A model generated the notes under the pieces. The model was not told the DNA's origin, made no database searches, and was given only the letters and a program-made list of their open reading frames with translations. Position numbers and translations under genes: made by a program. From JACKII01 sp041687435 (GTDB lineage: Bacteria > Pseudomonadota > Alphaproteobacteria > Bin95), in contig JAWLBX010000002.1 in assembly GCA_041687435.1 (NCBI GenBank), positions 124,001 to 188,000 on the forward strand: a stretch of 64,000 nt of DNA. Direction: 5' to 3'. Shown here piece by piece: positions 17,177 through 25,892 of this stretch (position 1 is the stretch's first letter; each line of letters starts with the position of its first letter).

Positions 17177-18406
17177 TCAGCCATACTGGTGCGGCTTTAC
17201 CTTCAGCCCGAACAACTCCGCCGCGTTCAGGCCAAGGATGCGGCGCTTCTGCATTTCGGTCAGGAACGGCATGTCATAGATCACCCGTGGCGAATCGAAA
17301 TCGAAATGCGGCCAGTCGGTTGCGAATAGCAATTGCGTTTCCGCGTTGATCATGTCGAATGTCGTTTCCACCGCCTTCAGATTGCCTTTTTCGAGCGGCT
17401 GGGACGTGTAGAAGCAATTGGTGTTCATGTACTCGCTCGGCAGGCGCTTCAGCAGTGGCGCTTCCGACTGGCGCATCAGAAACTGATCGTCCAGGCGTTG
17501 CATGAGGAACGGCACCCAGGCAATACCGCTTTCGATCCAGAGCGAATTCAGTTTGGGGAACCGCTCGGGAATGCCGTTCAGCACCCAGTTGGTCATATGC
17601 ACCATGTTGGACCAGACAAAGCCCAGCGCGTGCATGCCCAGGAACGAGTTGCAGGTGGCAAGCGACGGATCCTGCCAGTGATAACCGGCATGGAAGCCCA
17701 GCGGCTTGCCGGTCTCTTCGATCATGGCGTAGAGGCGCATGTATTCGTTGGCATGCACCGGCTTGTAGCGGGTGGAGGTGACGGAGAAACCGATGACGCC
17801 CGGCCTGTCGCCGAAGCGTTCCACCGTTTTGCAGGCTTCTTCCGGCGTGTTGAACGGCAACACCACCATGGCCGTCAGGCCCGGATCGTGCGGCAATACC
17901 CGCTCGCACAGCCAACTGTTGTAGGCGTTGCAGAGCACCACTTCCATATAGGCCTGCGGATGCATGCCGAGGAACAGCATCGGCGTCGGAAACACGACCA
18001 TATAATCCAGTGCGAAGGCATCCATGGCCCGGCGCGACAGGATCACGTCACGATGCACACCCGTATCCTCCACCGCCTCGCGCAGCCCCGCCTGGTGCGG
18101 GATGCGCCCGCCAACATCCTGGTAGCGCAAACCTAGGTCGCCGTTCAGCCCATAGGGCGGCGCGCCGATCTTCTCAGCGTGGAAAAATTTGGCCTGATCC
18201 CGCAACACGGGATCATCGATATGGGTGACGATTTCGTTCCAGCTGGCCGTTTCCACATGGTGGGCGTCGATATCGACAATCAGCCAGTCGGCATAGCCCG
18301 CCCGCTCGGCATGCTTGCGGGAATGCGCCAGGATCTCGCGCGTGTCCGTTGTGGTGTCGATTTCCTGAACCGGCATCGGCTGGCCGGGAAGGATTGGCGC
18401 ATCCAT
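17177..18406 (-). CDS. amidohydrolase-2 family metal-dependent hydrolase
   Basis: A 409-aa TIM-barrel protein of the amidohydrolase_2 (ACMSD/2,3-dihydroxybenzoate-decarboxylase-like) family. Metal and catalytic positions are visible as WLIVDIDAHHVE near residue 45, GFHAGYHWQDP about 245 and the late Asp in LLFATDWPHFDFDS about 370. Relatives hydrolyse or decarboxylate aromatic and cyclic acids. AGGAG is 7 nt before the ATG. It is the third gene of a minus-strand unit after a Rieske protein and a small unknown protein, 28 nt after the latter, so electron delivery by the Rieske protein could be part of the same pathway. Confidence 0.87.
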   Translation of the reverse strand: MDAPILPGQPMPVQEIDTTTDTREILAHSRKHAERAGYADWLIVDIDAHHVETASWNEIVTHIDDPVLRDQAKFFHAEKIGAPPYGLNGDLGLRYQDVGGRIPHQAGLREAVEDTGVHRDVILSRRAMDAFALDYMVVFPTPMLFLGMHPQAYMEVVLCNAYNSWLCERVLPHDPGLTAMVVLPFNTPEEACKTVERFGDRPGVIGFSVTSTRYKPVHANEYMRLYAMIEETGKPLGFHAGYHWQDPSLATCNSFLGMHALGFVWSNMVHMTNWVLNGIPERFPKLNSLWIESGIAWVPFLMQRLDDQFLMRQSEAPLLKRLPSEYMNTNCFYTSQPLEKGNLKAVETTFDMINAETQLLFATDWPHFDFDSPRVIYDMPFLTEMQKRRILGLNAAELFGLKVKPHQYG

Positions 18407-18434
18407 GGGCTGGCTCCTCTATGGTGTGTGTCGC

Positions 18435-18830
18435 TTAAACATTCCCCGTGCCCGGCTCGGCGGGAATTGGCGGCGCTTCCGGCTCCAGGTCGTGATAGTC
18501 CTCCGGGCGGCGGCGCGACCAGAGCCCGAATTCCATCGGGCCAAGACGCAATGCCCGCAGCATCTCGGTCGCCGCGGTCAGCGCCTCGGTCGGGCTCACC
18601 ACTTCGTCGTACCGGCCAAGCAGCGCGCGCGGGCTGCGTTCGCCCCGGTCGGCCTTGGCGGCGTAGAGCTTGACGGCTGCGGTAAACAGCTTCGCCACCG
18701 CTTCGTCCGAAATGCGGTCCTCGTCGCCATCGGCGACCGCCTGCGCGGCCAAGCGCCAAGCCTCGTCCGCCAGACTTTCCGCCTCAATGTAGGGATCGTT
18801 GCGCCGGTCGGCCGGCAGGTCATTCGACAA
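18435..18830 (-). CDS. small unknown protein between Rieske and amidohydrolase genes
   Basis: A 131-aa acidic, mostly helical protein (LSNDLPADRRND... PAEPGTGNV) with no recognised domain. The TTG start at 18830 is chosen because GGAGG lies 9 nt upstream. It overlaps the Rieske stop, which suggests translational coupling. An in-frame ATG at 18848 would add six residues (MRRCIS) but lacks its own ribosome-binding site. Codon use is GC3-rich like the neighbours. Its position in the unit suggests a role with the Rieske protein or hydrolase, such as a subunit or adaptor. Confidence 0.6.
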   Translation of the reverse strand: MSNDLPADRRNDPYIEAESLADEAWRLAAQAVADGDEDRISDEAVAKLFTAAVKLYAAKADRGERSPRALLGRYDEVVSPTEALTAATEMLRALRLGPMEFGLWSRRRPEDYHDLEPEAPPIPAEPGTGNV

Positions 18831-19188
18831 GGATATGCACCTCCTCATCATGCACCTGCACCTTGACCGGAGTGAGCGCGATACCGGGCGTGCCCGGGTG
18901 CTCGCCCGTGCGCACATCGTACTCAAACCCATGCCAGGGGCAGACGATGTGCAGCGTGCCGTCCTCATAAGTGCGGCCATGGCTGGACTGATCCTCGCCC
19001 AGCACCTCCAGCACCTTGGTGAACAGCCGGCCCTGGCACACAGGGCCGCCCTGGTGCGGACAATCGTTGACCCAGGCAAAGAATTCGCCGTCTAGGCGAA
19101 AGACACCGACCTCGGTATCGCCAACAGCGACCACCTTCCGGCCGGGATCCTCGAAGTCATCGACACGACCGACACGAACCGTTTGCAT
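18820..19188 (-). CDS. Rieske [2Fe-2S] ferredoxin-like protein
   Basis: A 122-aa single-domain Rieske protein. The cluster ligands are in CPHQGGPVCQG (Cys-x-His) and CPWHGFEYDV (Cys-x2-His), separated by an insertion (TKVLEVLGEDQSSHGRTYED) longer than in a minimal ferredoxin. It probably feeds electrons to an oxygenase or acts within the adjacent amidohydrolase pathway. No oxygenase large subunit is adjacent. The start at 19188 (MQTVRVGRVDDF) has GGAGG 11 nt upstream. Confidence 0.9.
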   Translation of the reverse strand: MQTVRVGRVDDFEDPGRKVVAVGDTEVGVFRLDGEFFAWVNDCPHQGGPVCQGRLFTKVLEVLGEDQSSHGRTYEDGTLHIVCPWHGFEYDVRTGEHPGTPGIALTPVKVQVHDEEVHILVE

Positions 19189-19290
19189 GAGCGGCGGCAC
19201 CTCCTCACAAGGGCGGCTGGCCGGTTGATCCGGCCTGTTTTCAACCTGCCGAAAAGCATAACTGCGGCAGAGCGTCCCGGCAATCCGCAC

Positions 19291-19325
19291 AAAGAAAAAG
19301 CCGGCTTCCGGAAACGGAAGCCGGC
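19291..19325 (-). terminator. Rho-independent terminator after ornithine decarboxylase
   Basis: A perfect 11-bp stem (GCCGGCTTCCG at 19300-19310 with CGGAAGCCGGC at 19315-19325) closes a 4-nt loop. On the minus strand it is followed by TTTTTCTTT (19299-19291). It lies about 30 nt past the decarboxylase stop at 19356. Confidence 0.92.
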
Positions 19326-19355
19326 CTTGGCTGGCCTGTATTGTGCGACGGGGGC

Positions 19356-20492
19356 TTAGATGCAGTGGGTTTGCAGCGGCGGCAGCCCGTTGAATCCGAC
19401 AGAGCAATAGGTCGTGGTATAGGCGCCGGTCGAGAGGATCTCGATCTTGTCGCCAACACTCAGCGCGTCCGGCATCTCGTAACCGCTGTTGCGGTAGAGC
19501 ACGTCCACCTCGTCGCAGGTCGGCCCGGCGATAACCACGGGCGACGTGCGCACGTTCCCGCCATCGTAAGGCGTGCGAACACGGTACTTGATTGCCTCGT
19601 CCATGGTCTCGATCAGGCCGCCGAACTTGCCGATGTCCAGGTAGACCCAGCGCTTTTCGTCGTCGTAGCTCTTCTTGCTGATGAGCACGACTTCGGCCTG
19701 GATGATGCCGGCATCGCCAACCAGCGAACGGCCCGGCTCCACCACCACTTCAGGCATGCGGTTGCCGAAATGCTTGTTCAGCGCCTCGATCACCGCGTTG
19801 GCATGGTCCTGCTGGTCCGGCGCATCGACCTTATAGCGGGCGGTGAAGCCGCCGCCGATATTGACCATGCGCAGCTTCACACCGGCTTCCGCCAGATTGG
19901 TGAACAGCATGGCGGTCCGCGCCACCGCACCGTCCCACTGGCCGACATCACGCTGCTGCGAGCCGACGTGGAAGCTGAGCCCGAACGGGTCCAGCCCAAG
20001 GTCGCGCGCCTTCAACATCAGGTCAAAAGCCATGTCCAACTCGCAACCGAACTTGCGGGCCAATGGCCAATCCGCGCCGGCACCGTCCATCACCAAGCGG
20101 CAATAGACGCGCGCGCCAGGCGCGGCGATGGCCAGCTTTTCCAGCTCTGCCTCGCTATCGAAGGCGTACATGTTCACGCCCAGGGCCCAGGCTTTGGCAA
20201 TATCGCTCTGTTTCTTGATCGTATTGCCAAAAGACAGACGCTCCACCGGGGCACCGGCGGCAATCACGTCCTGGATCTCATAAATCGAGGCGCAATCGAA
20301 CGACGAGCCCATGCCGGCAAGCAATTCCAGCACCGGGCGGGCCGGATTCGCCTTCATGGCATAGTAAATCGTCGCCATGGGCAGCGCGCGCTGCAGGCTC
20401 TCATAAGCCTCCGCCACGGCTTCGAGATCGACGACCAAACAAGGGGTCGCCGGTTGAACTTCGTTCAGGTAACGAGAAATGCGTGCCGTCAT
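19356..20492 (-). CDS. ornithine/lysine decarboxylase (PLP fold III)
   Basis: A 378-aa group IV (eukaryotic-type) decarboxylase that makes putrescine from ornithine, or cadaverine from lysine. Lys47 in YYAMKANP binds PLP. Further marks are SFHVGSQQ, the Gly-rich NIGGGFTARY that binds the phosphate, EPGRSLVGDAG, and the cross-subunit catalytic Cys/Asp in GPTCDEVDVLY near the C-terminus. The start at 20492 gives the normal family length; an in-frame start at 20621 would add 43 unconserved residues. It stands alone with its own terminator and a long (292-nt) upstream gap. Confidence 0.93.
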   Translation of the reverse strand: MTARISRYLNEVQPATPCLVVDLEAVAEAYESLQRALPMATIYYAMKANPARPVLELLAGMGSSFDCASIYEIQDVIAAGAPVERLSFGNTIKKQSDIAKAWALGVNMYAFDSEAELEKLAIAAPGARVYCRLVMDGAGADWPLARKFGCELDMAFDLMLKARDLGLDPFGLSFHVGSQQRDVGQWDGAVARTAMLFTNLAEAGVKLRMVNIGGGFTARYKVDAPDQQDHANAVIEALNKHFGNRMPEVVVEPGRSLVGDAGIIQAEVVLISKKSYDDEKRWVYLDIGKFGGLIETMDEAIKYRVRTPYDGGNVRTSPVVIAGPTCDEVDVLYRNSGYEMPDALSVGDKIEILSTGAYTTTYCSVGFNGLPPLQTHCI

Positions 20493-20784
20493 ACCACGGG
20501 GCCCTTTCCACCAATCGAGACAGACCAGCAGGAATGCCGGCGCAATCCGAGAGGGACTTGCCACGAGCGTGCCGTAACACGCGCCACAAGGCCGACCCGA
20601 ACGCCGACACCAAGAGCGCACATGTTACCTCGTTACCGGGTCACCAGACCGTCCTCGCGAGACGGTGGGGATAGGCTCCCCCGGGGCATTGCTGAGACCC
20701 GCCGGCACGTGGGCTTGCGTGCGAGCGGCGCATGTAGCGTCATGGCCCCTGCGGCGCAAGGAAAAACTTGGGTGCGGCCCGAAA
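20493..20784 (-). other. long leader/intergenic region upstream of the decarboxylase
   Basis: 292 nt without a supported gene. It holds a small inverted repeat ACCGTC/GACGGT (20649-20654 with 20662-20667), a GGGGA/TCCCC pair just after it, and a directly repeated GGTAAC (minus strand, near 20623-20637). Some alphaproteobacterial ornithine decarboxylase genes carry a structured leader (the speF element). I cannot confirm that here. Confidence 0.25.
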
Positions 20785-21669
20785 TTAATCCGAAAGTGCC
20801 AGCACGTTGTAGCCTATAGGCTGAGGGTTGGAGATTTGGTTGAAGAACGCCCGGTCCGGGTCTGGAACCAAGCCCGGCAGATCCAGCACCTCGAACGACC
20901 AGCCGCGCAGCGTCAGCAGCCAGCGCAGGATATCGCTTGGGTCCTGGCCGATGCGATCCGCCTGTCGGACATGCGCCTCGAAAATGACAGCGGCGCGCGG
21001 CGCCTGCCGCAAGGTTGCCTCCGCCCCTTGCAGGGCATCAAGCTCGCCGCCCTCGACATCCAGCTTCAGCAGAACCGGTCCGGACAAGCCCAGATCGTCG
21101 ATCCGTTCGACGGGAAAGTCGTCCCCGTCGCTGACAAAGGCGGAATGGGCGTGGGCGCTGAAACCCGGCTGGCGCAGCGCCCCGCGGCCCGACTGCCTGC
21201 CGACGCCGGCAAGCCGGGCTTCCGCCAGCACCGGCAGACGGGCGAGATTGCGGGCGAGGACGGCATGCGCCTCCCGGTTCGGTTCATAGGCCACGATCCG
21301 GGCGACAATGGCACCGGCTGCTACACTCTGCGCACTCACCGTGCCAATATCCGCGCCGGCATCGACCAGAGCCGGCGGCGAGGGCATGGCGGCTGCGGCC
21401 CGCACCATGCCGGCGATCAGCGGCGGATCATAGGCTACAAAATCGGCCGCATCCCAGGAATTTTCCCGCCGGCCCACCGGCACCTCGAACAGCACGCCGC
21501 GGCCCAGGTCGAACACCGCAGGCCGGCACAACAGTCCGGCACGGCGCAAGGTTTCCTGCAGGCGATAGGCGCCCGGAACATTCGCACGGATCAGGCGCCG
21601 GGCGATACGAAAGCCCAGTGGCGGCGGTGTGGCAGCCTGCATCGCGATGCTCTTTCCCATAGATGACAT
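20785..21669 (-). CDS. FkbM-family SAM-dependent methyltransferase
   Basis: A 294-aa Rossmann methyltransferase. The SAM site is ALVDAGADIGTVSAQSVAAG (about 100-119) with the acidic strand-2 end VAYEPNREAHAVL. The FkbM hallmark LLKLDVEGGELDALQGAE is about 197-214. FkbM enzymes O-methylate hydroxyls of sugars, polyketides or surface glycans. The start is uncertain between ATG 21669, 21660 and 21642. It is divergent from aroQ with about 80 nt between them. Confidence 0.85.
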   Translation of the reverse strand: MSSMGKSIAMQAATPPPLGFRIARRLIRANVPGAYRLQETLRRAGLLCRPAVFDLGRGVLFEVPVGRRENSWDAADFVAYDPPLIAGMVRAAAAMPSPPALVDAGADIGTVSAQSVAAGAIVARIVAYEPNREAHAVLARNLARLPVLAEARLAGVGRQSGRGALRQPGFSAHAHSAFVSDGDDFPVERIDDLGLSGPVLLKLDVEGGELDALQGAEATLRQAPRAAVIFEAHVRQADRIGQDPSDILRWLLTLRGWSFEVLDLPGLVPDPDRAFFNQISNPQPIGYNVLALSD

Positions 21670-21749
21670 GGCCGAGGCATCATTCTTGCGCGGCTGCCTC
21701 CGGTCCCCTAATGGACGGATACTGGTTCTACCGACAAGGAACATGCCCC

Positions 21750-22193
21750 ATGGCCAAACCGATCTTCATCCTCAACGGACCGAATCTTAACATGCTGGGC
21801 TTACGCCAGCCAGAAATCTATGGGCACGAGACATTGGCCGACATCGAAGCCAGTTGCACATCCTATGGCGAATCGCTTGGTCTGGAGGTCGATTTCCGGC
21901 AATCGAACATTGAGGGCGAGTTGGTGACCTGGATTCAGGAGGCCCGCGCCGCCGCCGATGGCATCATCATCAATGCCGCCGCCTACACTCACACCTCTGT
22001 TGCGATTCAGGATGCGCTGATGCTGCTGTCTGTGCCGGTGATCGAGGTGCACCTTTCCAACATTCACAAGCGCGAGGCATTCCGGCACCATTCCTATGTG
22101 GCCGCAGCGGCGCAGGGCATGATCTGCGGCTTCGGCTCCCGCGGCTATCTGATGGCGCTGGATGCGCTGGCGGGGCAACTTCGCGCCAACTGA
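21750..22193 (+). CDS. aroQ: type II 3-dehydroquinate dehydratase
   Basis: A 147-aa enzyme of the shikimate pathway that converts 3-dehydroquinate to 3-dehydroshikimate as a cytoplasmic dodecamer. Family marks are FILNGPNLNMLGLRQPEIYG with the catalytic Tyr24, the NAAAYTHTSVAIQDAL segment, and the EVHLSNIHKREAFRHHSY region with the active-site His. AAGGA lies 9 nt before ATG 21750. It is followed by an SDR gene after 20 nt on the same strand. Confidence 0.96.
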   Translation: MAKPIFILNGPNLNMLGLRQPEIYGHETLADIEASCTSYGESLGLEVDFRQSNIEGELVTWIQEARAAADGIIINAAAYTHTSVAIQDALMLLSVPVIEVHLSNIHKREAFRHHSYVAAAAQGMICGFGSRGYLMALDALAGQLRAN

Positions 22194-22213
22194 GGCAGAA
22201 GGAGATACGAGCC

Positions 22214-22912
22214 ATGACCCAGGAAATCGCCCTTATCGTCGGCGTCGGCCCCGGCCTAGGCGCGGCGCTCGGCCGCCGCTTCGCCAAGGCCGGGGCCAAG
22301 GTGGCGCTGGCGGCACGCCGGCTGGAGCCGGTGCAGGAGATCGCCCGCGAATACGGCGCCAGGGCCTATGCCTGCGACGCTACGCAAGAGCAGTCGGTGC
22401 TGGACCTCTACGCCGCCGTCGAGCGCGATTTCGGCGCGGCCCCCAGCATCGTTGTCTACAACGCGTCGGGCCGGGTACGCGGCTCCGTCACCGACATTGC
22501 GGTCGATGATTTCGTGAAGGCATGGGAGCGCGGCTGCCTCGGCGGCTTCATCGTCGGGCGCGAGGCGGCAAAGCGCATGCTGCCGGAGGGCCGTGGCACT
22601 ATCCTGTTCACCGGCGCCACCGCCAGCGTGAAAAGCTATGCCAAGTCAGCGGGCTTCGCCGTCGGCAAGTTCGGCCTGCGCGCGCTCTCCTTCGCCATGG
22701 CGCGGGATTACGGGCCGCAGGGCATCCACGTCGCGCATGTGGTGGTCGACGGCGGCATCCACGGCCCCCACCACTCGGCCGAAGGCGACAAACCAGAGCA
22801 TCACCTGCTGGAGCCGGACGCCATCGCCGAGACCTACTACCAACTCCACGCCCAGCACCGCAGCGCCTGGGCCGCCGAAATCGACGTGCGGCCCTGGGTC
22901 GAGCGGTTTTAG
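22214..22912 (+). CDS. atypical SDR-family protein (Phe at catalytic Tyr position)
   Basis: A 232-aa Rossmann protein with a variant nucleotide motif VGVGPGLGAALG (about 9-20), VYNASG, and TGATASVKSYAKSAGFAVGKFGLR. In this last stretch the classical Tyr-x3-Lys is Phe-x3-Lys. The following segment HVAHVVVDGGI is shared by a known SDR subgroup with the same Phe. The protein may use another acid/base residue or be mainly a binding protein. AAGGAG is 11 nt before the ATG. It may be co-transcribed with aroQ. Confidence 0.82.
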   Translation: MTQEIALIVGVGPGLGAALGRRFAKAGAKVALAARRLEPVQEIAREYGARAYACDATQEQSVLDLYAAVERDFGAAPSIVVYNASGRVRGSVTDIAVDDFVKAWERGCLGGFIVGREAAKRMLPEGRGTILFTGATASVKSYAKSAGFAVGKFGLRALSFAMARDYGPQGIHVAHVVVDGGIHGPHHSAEGDKPEHHLLEPDAIAETYYQLHAQHRSAWAAEIDVRPWVERF

Positions 22913-22991
22913 AATCAAGAACAGCCAGAATCCAGAACAGGAGGGAATGGGAGGGCTAGGTAATGGTTACGCGCTCAATCGAAGGGGTTAC

Positions 22992-23597
22992 ATGATGAAT
23001 TGGGAACTGATTGCGATTCTCACTATTGGGGGCTCGCTGGCGCTAATCATCGGCTTGAGAATGTGTCGTTCAGGTAAAGGTGAGACTTCTTCTGCTCCTG
23101 AGCAGACAGCCGCTAAGAAAGCGATTTGCAGACCTCAGCGTGCCGGGCACGATTTCGAAGGACAGGAATGGCGCGATCTTGAAATTGAGCGGCGGCACCC
23201 CGGTTCTGATTGGGTCTACTTGCCAAATTTCGACAAGGACAACGAGTGCAAGTTGGTCTACATCTCTTATCTGGGGCACCGGGAAGCGGCGAAATCCCTT
23301 ATTGAGAGAGTGGTGGAAAAACAAGAATATTCCCTTGCGCTTGAACGGGAGCCAACGAACGAACACGATCCCCATGCCATCCAAGTAGTTGACAAAACAA
23401 ACGACACTGGATCTATCATCGGGTACCTTCCAAAGGCCGTTTCGGCGGTTTTCGCTGAAAGATATGATACTGAAATGCCTATTTCGGTGATGGTGAAGCG
23501 TGCAATCATGGCGCCTGATGGGGAAGTTTACTTGCGGCTCGCTCCCTTGATCCCAAAGAAGGCACTTCGAAAGCAATACGAACGAAGCAAGGCCTAA
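22992..23597 (+). CDS. membrane-anchored HIRAN-domain protein
   Basis: A 201-aa protein. One N-terminal transmembrane helix is at about 5-24 (ELIAILTIGGSLALIIGLRM), followed by a cytoplasmic linker and a HIRAN-type domain at about 108-190. The domain's hallmarks are YSLALEREPTNEHDPHAIQVV and GSIIGYLPKAVS. HIRAN domains bind single-stranded DNA 3' ends in Rad5/HLTF, and many bacterial ones are uncharacterised. Codon use and base composition are clearly AT-richer than both neighbours, which suggests transfer. ATG 22992 follows AAGGGG; 22995 or 22947 are alternatives. It ends 6 nt before the next dehydratase gene. Confidence 0.75.
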   Translation: MMNWELIAILTIGGSLALIIGLRMCRSGKGETSSAPEQTAAKKAICRPQRAGHDFEGQEWRDLEIERRHPGSDWVYLPNFDKDNECKLVYISYLGHREAAKSLIERVVEKQEYSLALEREPTNEHDPHAIQVVDKTNDTGSIIGYLPKAVSAVFAERYDTEMPISVMVKRAIMAPDGEVYLRLAPLIPKKALRKQYERSKA

Positions 23598-23603
23598 ACG
23601 ACG

Positions 23604-25334
23604 ATGGCAGACACCCACAAAAAGCCCGAAGACCTGCGCTCTCACCGGTGGTTCGGTGTCGACAACATGCGCGCGTTCGGGCACCGCTCGCGCACCATGG
23701 AGATGGGGTTCGCGCGCGAGGATTTTGCTGGCAAGCCGGTAATCGCCATCGTCAACACCTGGTCCGATACCAACACCTGCCACAGCCACATGCGGCAGCG
23801 AGCGGAGGAGGTGAAGCGCGGCGTCTGGCAGGCGGGCGGCTTTCCGGTCGAACTGCCGGCCATGAGCGTCGGCGAGCAGATGACCAAGCCGACCAGCATG
23901 ATGTATCGCAACTTCCTGGCGATGGAGACGGAGGAGTTGCTGCGCTCCCAGCCGGTCGACGGTGCGGTGCTGATGGGCGGTTGCGACAAGACCACGCCCG
24001 GCCTGCTGATGGGCGCGATCAGCATGGGGCTGCCGGCGATCTATGTGCCGGCCGGGCCGATGCTGCGCGGTCATTTCAAGGGGCAGACGCTGGGCAGCGG
24101 CACGGACGTGTTCAAGTATTGGGCGGAGCGGCGGGCCGGCAATCTCTCGGACGAGGATTGGTTCGGCCTGGAGGAGGGCATCGCGCGCTCTGCCGGCACC
24201 TGCATGACCATGGGTACCGCGTCGACCATGACCTCCCTGGCGGAGGTGCTGGGCTTCACGCTGCCGGGCGCGTCCTCGATCCCCGCAGTGGATTCGACCC
24301 ACCAGATGATGGCCAGCCGCTCCGGCCGGCGGATCGTGGAGATGGTGTGGGAGGATCTGACGCCGGAGAAGCTGGCGACGCCCGCCGCCTTCGACAACGC
24401 CATCACCGTGGATATGGCCTTGTCCGGCTCCACCAACGCCATGATCCATCTGGTCGCCATGGCGGGCCGGGCCGGTGTTGACCTGCCGCTGGAACGCTTC
24501 GACGAGATCAGCAAAAAGACGCCGGTCCTCTGCAACCTGAAACCGGCCGGCACCTATCTGATGGAGGATTTCTACTATGCGGGCGGCCTGCGCGCGCTGC
24601 TGGGGCAGATCGGCGACCTGCTGAACCTGGATTGCCCAACTGCGAACGGCCGAACGCTCGGCGATAACATCGAGGGCGCGGAGATCTATAACGACGAGGT
24701 GATCCGCCTGCGCTCCAACCCGCTTTCCGGCACCGGCGGCACGGCGGTGCTGCGCGGCAACCTCGCACCCGATACGGCGGTGATCAAGCCGACGGCGGCG
24801 GAGCCGCACCTGATGCAGCACACCGGCCCGGCGGTGGTGTTCTCCAACGTCGACGACATGTATGCCCGCATCGACGACCCGAACCTGGACGTGACCAAGG
24901 ACTCGGTGCTGGTGCTGCAGAACGCCGGGCCGAAGGGCGCGCCAGGCATGCCGGAATGGGGACAACTGCCGATCCCGAAAAAGCTGCTGGAACAGGGCGT
25001 GCGCGACATGGTCCGCATCTCCGACTGCCGGATGAGCGGCACCAGCTACGGCGCCTGCGTGCTGCACGTGGCGCCGGAAGCCGCAGTGGGCGGACCGCTC
25101 GCGCTGGTGCAGGATGGCGACCTGATCACGCTGGACGTGGAGGCGCGCGTGCTGCGCCTGGAAGTCTCCGATGAGGAACTCGCCCGGCGCATGGCCGCCT
25201 GGATCCCGCCGGAGGAGCCCTACACCCGCGGCTACGGTCGGCTGTTCCTGGATCACATCACCCAGGCCAACAAGGGCTGCGACTTCGACTTCCTTCACGC
25301 CGGCGGCGCGACGCCGGAGCCGAAGATATATTGA
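23604..25334 (+). CDS. IlvD/EDD-family sugar-acid dehydratase (arabinonate-like)
   Basis: A 576-aa dehydratase with the LRSHRWFG start typical of L-arabinonate and other pentonate or hexonate dehydratases. Cluster cysteines are visible in SDTNTCHSHM, MGGCDKTTPG and SAGTCMTMGTAST. The C-terminal SDCRMSGTSYGACVLHVAPEA is conserved. It would dehydrate an aldonic acid to a 2-keto-3-deoxy acid. No sugar transporter or aldolase is adjacent; the next genes encode a DUF1499 protein (1-nt overlap) and a nucleoside transporter. Confidence 0.9.
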   Translation: MADTHKKPEDLRSHRWFGVDNMRAFGHRSRTMEMGFAREDFAGKPVIAIVNTWSDTNTCHSHMRQRAEEVKRGVWQAGGFPVELPAMSVGEQMTKPTSMMYRNFLAMETEELLRSQPVDGAVLMGGCDKTTPGLLMGAISMGLPAIYVPAGPMLRGHFKGQTLGSGTDVFKYWAERRAGNLSDEDWFGLEEGIARSAGTCMTMGTASTMTSLAEVLGFTLPGASSIPAVDSTHQMMASRSGRRIVEMVWEDLTPEKLATPAAFDNAITVDMALSGSTNAMIHLVAMAGRAGVDLPLERFDEISKKTPVLCNLKPAGTYLMEDFYYAGGLRALLGQIGDLLNLDCPTANGRTLGDNIEGAEIYNDEVIRLRSNPLSGTGGTAVLRGNLAPDTAVIKPTAAEPHLMQHTGPAVVFSNVDDMYARIDDPNLDVTKDSVLVLQNAGPKGAPGMPEWGQLPIPKKLLEQGVRDMVRISDCRMSGTSYGACVLHVAPEAAVGGPLALVQDGDLITLDVEARVLRLEVSDEELARRMAAWIPPEEPYTRGYGRLFLDHITQANKGCDFDFLHAGGATPEPKIY

Positions 25335-25870
25335 TGCGGGGCCGGCGGGATGGCAGACGTCGCGGCTCGGCATCGGTTCCGGTTTTCCTCCTGGCCACGG
25401 CGCTGGCCATGACCGCCCCCGCCGCAACCGCCCAGGAAGGGAGTGCCGGCGGCCGGATGGACTTCCCGCTCGCCGATTGCGAGACGCTGCAGCGCCCGTC
25501 CTCGCCCAACCACTGGCTGGCGGCGTCCGAAGGTGCCTGCGCTGCGATTGCCGACGAGGCCGCGCCGGTGTTCGCGGCGTCCGCGGCGGAGCAAGCCGCA
25601 GTCTGGCAAAGCTGGATAGCTGCCCAGCCGCGGGCCGAAATCACCTGGCGGTCTGCCGACGGGCTGCACATCCAGGCCGCCGAGTGGACGGCCCTGTTCG
25701 GCTTTACCGACCATATCAGCATTGCCGTGCTGCCGCTTGCCGGCGACCGCTCGACCGTCGCGATCTACAGCCGCGCCGAGACAGGGTATTGGGATTTCGG
25801 GGTGAATCGGGCCAGAGTGCGCGACTGGTTGCGTGGCGCTGGCCAAATCCTCTCGGGCCGCCCGCGCTGA
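25334..25870 (+). CDS. secreted DUF1499-domain protein
   Basis: A 178-aa protein. It has an N-terminal signal peptide (Arg-rich MRGRRDGRRRG, then VPVFLLATALAMTAPAATA, cleavage near residue 34) and a DUF1499-like body: SPNHW near residue 60, GFTDHISIAVLPLAGDRSTVA and a terminal SRAETGYWDFGVNRARV. The domain is of unknown function and usually periplasmic or membrane-linked. The ATG overlaps the preceding dehydratase stop by one base (TGATG), suggesting coupled translation. Confidence 0.75.
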   Translation: MRGRRDGRRRGSASVPVFLLATALAMTAPAATAQEGSAGGRMDFPLADCETLQRPSSPNHWLAASEGACAAIADEAAPVFAASAAEQAAVWQSWIAAQPRAEITWRSADGLHIQAAEWTALFGFTDHISIAVLPLAGDRSTVAIYSRAETGYWDFGVNRARVRDWLRGAGQILSGRPR

Positions 25871-25892
25871 CGGCGCCGGGAGACTGCGAGCC

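Noticed and set aside
23070..25427. 785-codon minus-strand frame opposite the HIRAN and dehydratase genes
   Set aside because: Spans two unrelated real genes and shows only antisense composition.
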